NCBI RefSeq assembly: GCF_048771995.1 | Contig: NC_133063.1 | Location: forward strand, 5,282,001-5,346,000 | Reading direction: 5' to 3' | Length of the DNA: 64,000 nt | DNA from: Taeniopygia guttata | Lineage: Eukaryota; Chordata; Aves; Passeriformes; Estrildidae | Shown here: piece by piece, positions 34,178-43,837 of the stretch | How positions within the stretch are numbered: position 1 is the first letter of the stretch | Layout: every line of letters starts with the position of its first letter | The notes under the pieces: generated by a model | What the model was told of the DNA's origin: nothing | Seen by the model: only the letters and a program-made list of their open reading frames with translations | Database searches by the model: none | Made by a program: the position numbers and the translations under genes

Positions 34178-35614
34178 GAGCTCTCTGAGTCAAACCTCCT
34201 TGCATATGGACACCGGGCATGGTCCTGTACTGGGATTTTCAAAGTTTCTTCTACCAAAATTCATGTTTTCTCCACCAGTAACTGTGGATAGTGCTAGTTT
34301 TTCTCAGCAGTATCCGTCCCTCTTCAGGGCTGGACAAGCTTTCTATAGAAGCTTTTAGCAGGTCTGTCAGTAGAGAGCAGTTCACATCATTTTCTGCATG
34401 AGAGTCTATTACTTTTCTGCCAGAAGATAGCAGCCTTGACTGAAAATTTGTTTCTCCTTTATTATGTCATGAGCAGTTACTGCTGGATCAAATGCCCATG
34501 TCACCTCAAGAATACCCTGCTGATTGCGCCAGTTCAAATGTAAGGCCCCTAAAACGTTGCTCAGTGAGACACTTTAAAAGGACTTCAACTTGTTCACAAA
34601 CTCTGATGTAGCAAAGCAGGAGAATTACGGACAAGATGTTCTCAAGAGTTCGGAACAACACAAAAATCTTCCCTGGCAACTTTTGAAAATCAGAGAACTT
34701 TGGCAAAACATTTAGAGCAGGATTCAATCAACATAAAGCTTTCCATCAAGCACTAACTTAGTGTATTCAACTTAACAAATTCCAAGCCTGTTAGATTTTA
34801 AGTTACTGAAAAATCTGCTAGAATGAATTTGGAAGAACAAAGAGGAAGAGAGAATGAGAGAAAATCAATAGAAAAGAACCAACACATCTGCCATTCCTGG
34901 TTCCAATGGTGTTCAGCTAATAGAATTCCAAGAGGAGGTAGGGCAAAGACATGTGGTTGCCACATAGCCTGAGTTAAAATCCCTTTGGCTTTCCTGGGGC
35001 CTTCCCCCACATGGGGCTTCCACTCACAGGGCCATTTAGGAGCTGGGTTAGGGGTTCCAGGCACAGGGGTGGAGCATTGCCTCCGCTGTGCCAGGGATCA
35101 GCGGCCACTGCTGGGCTGGGATACAGGCCTGGGAGTGTGGGGTGTGCAGAGCAGAGCATCACCTCTCCAGAGCGAGGCTTGATCTGCCCCTTTCCCCACA
35201 TAAGCACCTGAAATGTTTGGAGCCAGCAATCTCTAGCCTCTCACAACAAGGTTTCTGGGCTCTTGTGCTTCTTGGCTCTCAAGACTCCAAAGACTTGTGG
35301 CTGAATATTAAGAAACCTGCACTTTTATTGCTTCCAAAAGAGGCACCATGAGGGTTTCTTTTTCTTTCTCAGACCTTCCCTTCTTTCTATGTCCTCAGCC
35401 TGAGATAGTCCTTGTAACGCCTCTCCTCTCTCCCCTTCTCCACGACAATGGAGGGGGACAACGGAAAAACCAATCTATGAGAGGCCAGAAATGTTAGAAA
35501 TGTTGCAATGTAGCAAGGAAAAAAAAAAAAAAAGCAGCACTATACAACAATAAAAATAAAATTGTACAAAAGAGGTAATGACGTCACCGACAAAGGTGAA
35601 GTGTCACATGGGGC
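34178..35614 (+). other. Unit B tail up to the ERV1 insertion
   Basis: Non-coding sequence shared with 57317-58751 in unit C. It includes an A-run (about 35519-35533). It ends with CACATGGGGC, of which GGGC (35611-35614) is the left target-site duplicate of ERV1. I see no gene in it. Confidence 0.6.
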
Positions 35615-36303
35615 TGAAACGTAAACTTTAAGGCATTTAGAGATTTTGAAGAGCTAAGATTTTAGTTAGAAATAAGCCTTACTAGAGTTAATTAAAATAA
35701 GAATAATAAATGAGTAGGCCTTGATGAAGTTAGGAGTTAGTAGTTAACTAATAATTAATTGCTTGTCAGCACAATGTTTGGTTAGCTGGGTTTATAATGA
35801 AGAATATAGAAACTGATAAATAGCTTTTAAGAACATAAGACAATTTTTGGCCTCCTCTGTTCTGAAACCAATTGAAGACAAGGAATGGGAGTTCTACCAA
35901 GAGTTCATTTGTCATACTTGCATTGAAAAGGTAGAAAGGTCAGAACGAGGAAGACTTCATTTACTTCCTCATTTTGGGACCCCTCCCCATAAAAGGGACC
36001 ACCGACCCATTTCAAGGGACAAACTACACATGCTTAATAGCTTTTGGAGTGATTAGCATACGAAGCGGGGAATGGGATGTACCAAAATTATGAATATGCA
36101 TTTGTATTTTGTATATTCAATACTTGTATGGATAAAAAGACTCTGTAATCACCTGGAAGGTGTGGTGTGTATTTGGGAGCTATCCCGCACGCTGCCCGGC
36201 GTCGAATAAACATACATTTTCTAACTTTAAACTGTTAGAGAGTTTTTGTCCGTCACAGTTGGATATCGATACTAGATCAATATCCATATTTTTTAATAAA
36301 TCA
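35615..36303 (+). repeat. ERV1 copy 2 5' LTR
   Basis: 689 bp, TGAAACG to TAAATCA. CATAAAAGGG (about 35987) and GATAAAAAG (about 36130) are TATA candidates. AATAAA is at 36205-36210. I count about 13 substitutions and one T-run length difference from the 3' LTR by eye. Confidence 0.93.
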
Positions 36304-36306
36304 TTT

Positions 36307-36324
36307 TGGCGAGCCAGGCAGGAG
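36307..36324 (+). promoter_or_regulatory. ERV1 primer binding site, tRNA-Arg-like
   Basis: TGGCGAGCCAGGCAGGAG starts 3 bases after the LTR end. From memory of vertebrate tRNA-Arg(ACG), it matches the complement of that tRNA's 3' 18 bases at 17 of 18 positions. Confidence 0.65.
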
Positions 36325-38120
36325 GACTGCTCTCTCTGGCTGTGGGGCCGGTGGGGTCCAGGACCCCTCTGGGCGCCCACCCAGAAATTTCTGGGAAGAG
36401 GGATCCTGCGATCTCGCTGACTACTCGGGGAAAGACCAGAACCTGCTGGACTACGGACAAGAGGTATATTTATATTTGAGGGAAGGTACCTTATTATATA
36501 GGCAGTTAAAAAGACACGAGAGACGTCTCGTATCCAAGGTTGGTAGTCTGTGCCTCGTAGAGGAGGCAGCAGCACCAGAAGGTTGGTAGTCTGTGTCTCG
36601 TAGAGGAGGCAGCAGCAAGGTTGGTAGTCTGTGCCTCGTAGAGGAGGCAGAAGTACCAGAGGTTTAGCAGTCTGTGCCTTGTAGAGGAGGCAGCGGCTGT
36701 GGTGTTGTGGATTTGGATTGGAGCAGGAGTGGCTCTGATCTCAGTTTGTAATTTGGAAGGTGCACCTTAGTAATCCATAATTTGGGTGGTTAGTCTGAAC
36801 CTTGGGACGCGAAGCGTCCTGTTGTGACAATTTGGGTTGTGGCCCCAAGCGCTGTATGTGTGTGTTGTAACCGGATCCGTGTTTGTTTAGTGAGTTTGTG
36901 ATTTTTTGTGTTTAGGCTGTGGAAAACTATTTGAGCATTGTAATTGTTGTGGTTTGTAAGAGTTAGTGCTGTGAGCATTATAATTTGTGTGATTTGGAGT
37001 GTGTTATTAATTTTTGTAAATGTTTTTAGGAGCTTTGTGAACTTGAAGTTGTAAGAAGTTTGTGAAATTGTTATTTGCTTTGCAAAGAAATACTGACCTT
37101 TGGGAGTGCAGACTGATTTAAAGTATTTGCATGGTGCTTAGATTGTGTGTATTTGTGTGAATTTGGGCAGCGTGTGCTTTTGACTGTGAAAATTTTATTT
37201 GATATGTTGTTGGATGAAAAGCTTTGTAAGTTGAATTTTTGTTTTATAGCTAGAGGGTGAAGTGAGAAACCTAAACTACTTTTAAGATAGTCCTGGTGAT
37301 TAAGAGGTCATTTGTCTCCCAGATAACTAGAGGAAAATTCAGGCTCTGTGACCTCAGGATACATTTTTCAACTGCCTAAAAACCCCCAAGTTTAGCGAGT
37401 GAGTGTTTGCTAGTAGTTTATCTTTCCCTCCCCTCCACTCATTGTTGAAAGATTTGTGTTGTGTTTTGACTGAAGGTTGTGTGATTTTAGCAAGACCTTT
37501 TTAGAACATTTGTTGAATGTGTTCGGGGTTGTGAAAAACTCCAGGGTGTTTTTTTGTGAGCCTAAACTATTAGAATTTAGGTACTTTTGGAAAAAGAGAA
37601 ACCTGGTTTTGCAGCTGCGAATACGCAGCCGAACTTTGCATTTTGTAACATTTTCAATCAAAGGGTGAGAGAAATCTGGTCAGCAATCCAAAAATTTTTA
37701 GAACAGGCTATAGTAGCGGTTCACACAGCTCTCAGTGCAGTGTGGAGTTGCGAAATTTCGGTCGAAACTGGACTGATAGTTTGTAAAATTTCCATTTGTC
37801 CTTTGTTTACAGTGCGACAGGAGATACGCTTGGCTTTTAGCTGCAAACTTGCTACAGTGTATGAAAGTTTGTTTACAGTTTTTAAACAAATTTTAACAGT
37901 AATATACCCAGAGCAAAACATAACAGAGGATTTGATTTAATGAGTGATTAATAACTTGCAATTTTTTGTCGTTTTTTTTCTTTGTTTTTTTCTTTTTCCC
38001 TTTTCTTTTGTATAACAAGTCTTCCTCAACAGCTGCTGCTCTGAACCTTGTTTTGAAGGGAGAAAAGGTGAAAATTAACTAACAAATTGTTTTATCCCTT
38101 TTGTTTGCTAGCATAGCTAT
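36325..38120 (+). other. ERV1 5' leader
   Basis: About 1.8 kb of T/G-rich leader precedes the first ORF, long for a simple retrovirus. It contains a tandem repeat of hairpins (36539-36697). No long ORF beginning with ATG was judged credible. Packaging and RNA-transport functions would be expected here by analogy. Confidence 0.6.
36539..36697 (+). repeat. Four tandem hairpin repeats in the ERV1 leader
   Basis: Units start at 36539, 36581, 36619 and 36661 (38-42 bp each). Each contains TGCCTC-GTAGAG-GAGGCA, a 6-bp stem with a 6-nt loop. Units 2 and 4 carry TGTCTC and TGCCTT, changes that still pair as U-G in RNA. A packaging or RNA-structure role is inference. Confidence 0.8.
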
Positions 38121-38555
38121 ATGACCAGGACCGGGAGAAACAGGAACAGAAAGCCTGGTTCAGAAGTATTCCCCTGCCCAAATAAAGATTGTTATTTTAA
38201 TCCGTGGATTGTATTTCGCTGTGTAGTCTGTCAGGATTTGTGGGTCCGAAAAGGGTACAGGTGGCTAATACCTAAGACTGGAATTTGTGCTTTTTGTCAT
38301 TCAAAAGAACAAGAGGCTACCCAGAAAGTTATACAAGTTTTGTTGGTGACTGGTCAAGAGGTTCCTGGTAGCAGTAAAATATTAGAATTGTTAGAAAACG
38401 GAGTTTCAGGAACTTTGAAGAAACCAGTGGAAATACTTAGAGTTGAGTGTGGCCAGCATATTTTTGTACCAGAAGAATACCAGGTAAAGGTTAAGAACTG
38501 GGATAAGATCAAAAGACGTTTTGAAAAGAAAAACCCTGAACATGGGCGCAAATGA
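38121..38555 (+). CDS. Pre-gag cysteine-rich accessory ORF of ERV1
   Basis: An ATG-initiated ORF of 144 codons lies between the leader and gag. Its stop overlaps the gag start by 14 bases in a different frame, so it is not an N-terminal Gag extension. The N-terminus is basic. Cys pairs of the form C-x4-C, C-x2-C and C-x2-C within the first 60 residues suggest zinc binding. The remainder is Lys/Glu-rich with no membrane segment. I do not recognise a family. Epsilonretroviruses have an ORF in this position, but no sequence similarity is claimed. It is open in spite of lesions elsewhere in the provirus. Copy 1's equivalent is outside the window. Confidence 0.6.
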   Translation: MTRTGRNRNRKPGSEVFPCPNKDCYFNPWIVFRCVVCQDLWVRKGYRWLIPKTGICAFCHSKEQEATQKVIQVLLVTGQEVPGSSKILELLENGVSGTLKKPVEILRVECGQHIFVPEEYQVKVKNWDKIKRRFEKKNPEHGRK

Positions 38556-40260
38556 GAGCAAAGAGATTCCTAAGGGAACCCCTTTAGGGTGTATCTTAAC
38601 ACACTGGAAAGCGCTGGTGGGCTATGCTGGTAGTGAAACTAAAAGGGAACTTGTTAAATTTTCTACACAGTGGTGGCCACTCTATAGACTTGATGGAGGG
38701 TTGAAATGGCCAGCAAATGGTACTTTAGACTATGAGACTTTATTACAGTTAATGCTTTTCCTTAGGCGTGAACAAAAGTGGCAAGAAGTAACTTATGCTG
38801 ATATGTTTTTCAGTCTTCTAAATCACCCTGAGTGGCAAAGGGATTGTGGGATTAGGCCACCGTCTGATCCACTGGTACTGGCTCTTGAAAAGGATAATAA
38901 GGCTAACAAGGAAAAGCTCAAACGGTGTTGCAGCATATGTTCAATAAATCAAAGATGCTTGCACCCAAGTAAAGTGTATGCAACAGAGATCTTAGAACAA
39001 GGGACAGCGGAGGCACTTTTACCACCACCTAGAAACCAGGAAGGGAGGGGAGTAGAGGAGGGGGTGAGGGAACGAGTGAAATTAGAACCCTCACCAACTT
39101 CAGCCTCCCCTAACCTATCCTCTGGTTCGTCTACCCTGAAAAAAACAGTAATTAAAGCAAGAGTTTCCCCACCAACTCCTAGATCAGGGGAACCCTCAAA
39201 GTTTTATCCACCATTGCCCAGTAGTGATAGTGAATGGGATGAATCTGAACCAAGTCCCAGGCCTTCCCCACAAGGTCCAATAGCGTCAAGGACCAGAAGG
39301 CAAACCAGAATGAACCCACCCCCACAAACAACTAGAAAGCAAACTAAAGGAGTCATACAAGCACCCTTAAGGCAAGCTATAGCCTCTGATGGGGAGCCAA
39401 GGATAATTAAGGTCCCCTTTTTCTCAATGGATTTAGAGGCTTGGGAAAAGACTGCTAAAGGTTATCGAAATGACCCGATAGGCGTTGCCAAAAGGTTGAA
39501 GTTTATGGTTAAGCAACATTTACCTGATTGGACAGACATGCAGTTACTACTTGATGCTTTAACAGAAACAGAGAAGCAGTTAGTTTTAAAGGTATCCAAG
39601 GACTTAGCTGAGGATGCTTGTGTATCAACACAAGAGGATATTAAAGATGTATTTCCTCTTCAGGACCCGATGTGGGATCCCAATGAACCTGATGAATTAG
39701 CACAGCTTAAGAGATATCAAGACTTTATAGTGAAAGGACTAGAACGAGCAATTCCTAAGACCATAAACTGGTCAGCTTTGTATGCTGTTAAACTAGGTCC
39801 CTCTGAAACACCCTCTGATTTTTTAGATCACCTACGAGACGCGATGCGGCGATACACCACTCTGGACCCTGGATCAGAGGAAGGAATACAACAACTAATA
39901 AATTTGGTTTTAGGACAATCCACAGGAGATATCAGGCGGAAACTTCAGAAGATCCGGGGCCCAAATAGCCGAGACTTGGAGACTCTATTAGATGAAGCAT
40001 GGAGAGTCTTTAGTAACCGGGAGGAAGGATATAAACAAGGGATGAAGAAATTAGTAGCAGTAGCAAGGGGGGAAGGAAAGGAAAGATGTGAGCAAGACCC
40101 GCCAAGACAAGGACCACCCCGACTGGGAAAAGATCAATGTGCATTTTGCAGGAAATTTGGACACTGGAAGAACCAGTGCCCAGAACGAAGAAGAGGTGAC
40201 GAACAGAGAAAAAGCGATCGGGGGGGAGAAAGAGTGGTTGCTCATGCGAAGGAGGACTGA
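38542..40260 (+). CDS. gag: ERV1 Gag polyprotein, open
   Basis: The start was chosen at 38542 because MGANES is a myristoylation-type N-terminus, followed by the TPLGCILTHW segment typical of gammaretroviral matrix. An acidic/Pro-rich spacer (about residues 165-285) leads to a capsid domain (about 290-530), then a charged stretch. One zinc knuckle, C-x2-C-x4-H-x4-C (about 40136-40177), follows. The frame is open for 572 codons and ends in TGA at 40258-40260. The protease frame continues in the same register. Gag of an endogenous element may still be translated, but expression is unknown. Confidence 0.85.
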   Translation: MGANESKEIPKGTPLGCILTHWKALVGYAGSETKRELVKFSTQWWPLYRLDGGLKWPANGTLDYETLLQLMLFLRREQKWQEVTYADMFFSLLNHPEWQRDCGIRPPSDPLVLALEKDNKANKEKLKRCCSICSINQRCLHPSKVYATEILEQGTAEALLPPPRNQEGRGVEEGVRERVKLEPSPTSASPNLSSGSSTLKKTVIKARVSPPTPRSGEPSKFYPPLPSSDSEWDESEPSPRPSPQGPIASRTRRQTRMNPPPQTTRKQTKGVIQAPLRQAIASDGEPRIIKVPFFSMDLEAWEKTAKGYRNDPIGVAKRLKFMVKQHLPDWTDMQLLLDALTETEKQLVLKVSKDLAEDACVSTQEDIKDVFPLQDPMWDPNEPDELAQLKRYQDFIVKGLERAIPKTINWSALYAVKLGPSETPSDFLDHLRDAMRRYTTLDPGSEEGIQQLINLVLGQSTGDIRRKLQKIRGPNSRDLETLLDEAWRVFSNREEGYKQGMKKLVAVARGEGKERCEQDPPRQGPPRLGKDQCAFCRKFGHWKNQCPERRRGDEQRKSDRGGERVVAHAKED

Positions 40261-40295
40261 GGAGGACCGGAGGGCCCTACCCTAGGGGACCCTCT
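40258..40295 (+). promoter_or_regulatory. ERV1 gag-pol UGA readthrough signal
   Basis: The gag TGA is followed by pol in the same frame. An 8-nt spacer GGAGGACC (40261-40268) precedes a possible stem, GGAGGG (40269-40274) with CCCTCT (40290-40295). This is the arrangement of gammaretroviral stop-codon suppression, with UGA in place of the better known UAG. Function is inferred. Confidence 0.6.
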
Positions 40296-43200
40296 GGTTA
40301 TAGTTAAACTAGGGAATAAAGAAAAGGAAGTGGAATTTTTAGTAGACACAGGGGCAACATTTTCAGTGTTAAATAAGGCCCTAATACCTTTAACAAATGA
40401 TTATGTTATGGTAAAAGGGGCTACTGGCCAATCTGAAAGAGCATATTTTTGCAAACTGTTAAAATATAAATTGGGAAAACAATGGGGAATTCACCGGTTT
40501 TTATATATGCCTAATGCTCCATCTGCACTTTTGGGCAGGGATCTGCTAGAGCAGCTGGATGCAAAAATAATATTTAAAAATGGAGACATTAGCTTGGAGG
40601 TAAAGGACCAACAATACGTGGAGTTGTTGAGCCTAATGTTAATAACCAAAGAACTTAAAACTGTAAGTGAAGAAGAGAAAAACTTCAAGAAAATAATGGA
40701 TCAAGTATTCCCTGGGGTATGGGCTTCTAATATACCAGGGAGAGCAAAGAATGCAGTACCTATACAAATCAAGCTTAAGGAGGGGGAACGGGCAGTAAGG
40801 GTTAAACAATACCCCCTGAAGAAAGAAGATAGGGAAGGGATTAGCCCAATTATAGAACATTTTTTGCAAATAGGACTGTTAAAAGAGTGTCAATCTGATT
40901 TTAATACCCCCATTTTGCCAGTAAAGAAGCCTGATGGGTCATACAGGTTAGTACAAGATTTAAGGGCTGTTAACAGGGTAACTGAAGACTTGTACCCAGT
41001 AGTTGCTAACCCTTGTACCTTGTTAACTCGTTTAACACCTGAACTAACATGGTTTACCGTTTTAGATTTAAAGGATGCTTTCTTTTGCCTCCCTCTCCAC
41101 GAAGCCAGCCAGAAAATTTTCGCATTTGAATGGGAGAACCCCAAAACTGGACGGAGGAACCAGCTCACATGGTGTGTATTACCACAGGGATACAAGAACT
41201 CTCCTACTATATTTGGGGAACAGCTTGCCAAGGATTTAGAATCTTGGGAACCTCCACTAGGAGAAGGACAGTTGCTTCAGTATGTGGATGATCTCCTGAT
41301 AGCCACCCAGACCCAGGAAACATGTGTGGATTGGACGGTAAGCCTCCTAAACTTTTTGGGCCTGCAGGGGTATCGAGTATCCCAGAAGAAAGCCCAGATG
41401 GTGAGGCAAACAGTCATTTACCTGGGTTATGAAGTGAGTGCTGGACAAAGGACCTTGGGCCAAGATCGCAAAGAAGCAATATGTCAGACCCCGAGACCTC
41501 AGACAGTGAAAGAACTAAGAACCTTTTTAGGCATGACAGGGTGGTGCAGACTATGGATTTATAACTATGGGTTACTTGTTAAACCTCTGTATGCCCTGAT
41601 CACAGAAGAGAGCAGAGATCTCTAGTGGACAAAGGAAGCAACCCAAGCCTTTGACCAACTAAAGAAGGCCCTCATGTCAGCTCTAGCCTTAGGACTTCCA
41701 GACGTAAGTAAACCATTTTTCCTATTTTCCCATGAAAAACAAGGGATCGCCTTGGGAATACTAGCACAGAACTTAGGCCCGTACCGGAGAGCAGTGGCTT
41801 ATCTCTCCAAACAGCTGGATACGGCAGCTAAAGGATGGCCAGGGTGTCTCAGAGCCGTTGCAGCAGTGGCAGTGAACATCCAAGAAGCATGCAAATTCAC
41901 CCTGGGCCAGAAGATGACTGTGCTAGTATCTCACACAGTGTCTGCAGTCCTTGAGGCAAAAGGGGGACATTGGCTCTCTCCACAGAGGTTTCTAAAGTAC
42001 CAAGCTGTACTAGTGGAACAGGATGATGTTGAAATTGTGGTAACTAACATTGTGAATCCAGCTTCCTTTCTCAGCGGGAGTATGGGAGAACCAGTGATCC
42101 ATGACTGTCTGGAGACCATTGAAGCCACCTACTCCAGCCGTCCGGATCTGAAGGACATCCCACTCGAAGGTGCTGAGACTTGGTTTACTGATGGAAGCAG
42201 CTATGTCATCAGTGGAAAAAGGCATGCTGGGTATGCGGTTACCACAAGCAGAGAGGTAATAGAGTCTGGACCGTTATCAGCAAACACCTCTGCACAGAAG
42301 GCCGAAATAATCGCCTTAACTCGAGCCTTAGAGTTAGCAAAAGGAAGAGAGATTAACATTTATACAGACTCAAGGTATGCATTTGGGGTAGTTCATGCAC
42401 ATGGAGCCATTTGGAAAGAGAGAGGACTGTTGAATTCGCAAGGGAAGAATATTAAACATTCACAAGAAATACTGAGACTACTAGATGCAGTGCAGCTACC
42501 TGAGAAGGTAGCCATCATGCACATTGAGGCACACCAAAAAGTGAGCTCTGAATTGGAAGAAGGGAATATGCTGGCGGACAGAGAGGCAAAAGACGCAGCC
42601 AAAGGTGAGGTATTTGAGGAGACAGTGGAAGCAACATTAATCCCAGATGGAAAGATTTCTATTGAAGGTAAGCTTGTGTACAATAAAAAGGATAAGAAAC
42701 TTATTAAGGCAGAAAAAGCAAATTTTAATCAAGAAGGATGGGCTATAACAGAGGAAGGGAGACTTGTGGTGCCCTCCTATTTGTTGTGGTCATTAGTGCA
42801 AAAAGAGCATGAAAAAACACACTAGGGAATAGATGCCCTGTATAACCATCTGAAAGGAAAAATTATAGCTAGGAAATTACAGGGCACAATAATACAAGTA
42901 ACTCATCAGTGTAGCCTTTGCCTCCGAACTAATCCTAAAAACACCCCAAGGCCTAAAGTTAGACAAATTGGGAAAGGTTGTAGACCTAGGCAACAGTGGC
43001 AAATCGATTTACAGAATTACCTAGGAAGGGGGGATATCGTTATCTCCTAGTATTGACTGATACCTTTTCGGGTTGGCCAGAAGCCTTTTCTACTAGGACT
43101 GCTAAAGCACGAGAGGTAACCAAAGCACTGTTGCAAGAAATAATACCGAGGTTTGGAGTTCCAGCCACTATATCCTCAGATAGAGGGCCGCATTTTATCT

Positions 43201-43820
43201 CCAAAATTGTGCAACAAATTAGCCATCACCTGGGGATAGATTGGGAGTTACATACCCCATATCATCCTCAATCGAGTGGCCAAGTGGAGAAGATGAATCA
43301 TTTGATTAAACAACAGATTGTAAGGTTGGGACAAGAAGCAAACCTACCTTGGCCCCAAGCTCTCCCATTAGCATTATTGCGAATCCGGACAAAACCAAGA
43401 ACAAAAGAAAAATTGAGCCCCTTTGAAATATTATATGGGAGACCATATACAGTTCAAGAAGGAATCACACCAACACAGGTAGGGGAAGAAAGCCTATATA
43501 AATATATAGTAGCCCTGAACAAACAATTAAGGGAAATTGAAAAATATGTGGCTGGAGCTCAGACCAGAGAATTAGATGGGCCAGTACATGATGTACAACC
43601 TGGGGATTATGTATATGTTAAGTCTTTTGCAGAAAAAAGCCTGGAACCACAGTGGGAAGGACCCTACCTAGTGCTCCTCACTATCTTTACTGCAATCAAG
43701 ATCAAAGAACAGAAAGCCTGGATCCATCACTCCCGAGTGAAGAAAGTTCCTGAGGGAGTCTGGAAAGTGACACCAGGTGACAACGAGCTGAAGTTGAAGC
43801 TCACCTGCAACAGCGAATAA
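40261..43820 (+). pseudogene. pol: ERV1 copy 2 pol (protease, RT, RNase H, integrase), three lesions
   Basis: Protease has D-T-G-A at 40345-40356. RT has YVDD at about 41281-41292 in the QYVDDLL context. RNase H carries TDGSS, YTDSR and ADREAKD (about 42188-42590). Integrase has its zinc motif and the DDE residues (second Asp in SSDRGPHF, Glu in GQVEK). Lesions: TAG 41623-41625 (copy 1 has CAG), TAG 42823-42825 (shared with copy 1) and loss of one T at about 43007-43010 that shifts the integrase frame (copy 1 has four T). The frame ends at TAA 43818-43820. Confidence 0.92.
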
Positions 43821-43837
43821 ATGGACCTATAGAAATT

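Noticed and set aside
36539-36697. CRISPR-like array (four repeats)
   Set aside because: There are no unique spacers between repeats, and the context is a retroviral leader in vertebrate DNA.
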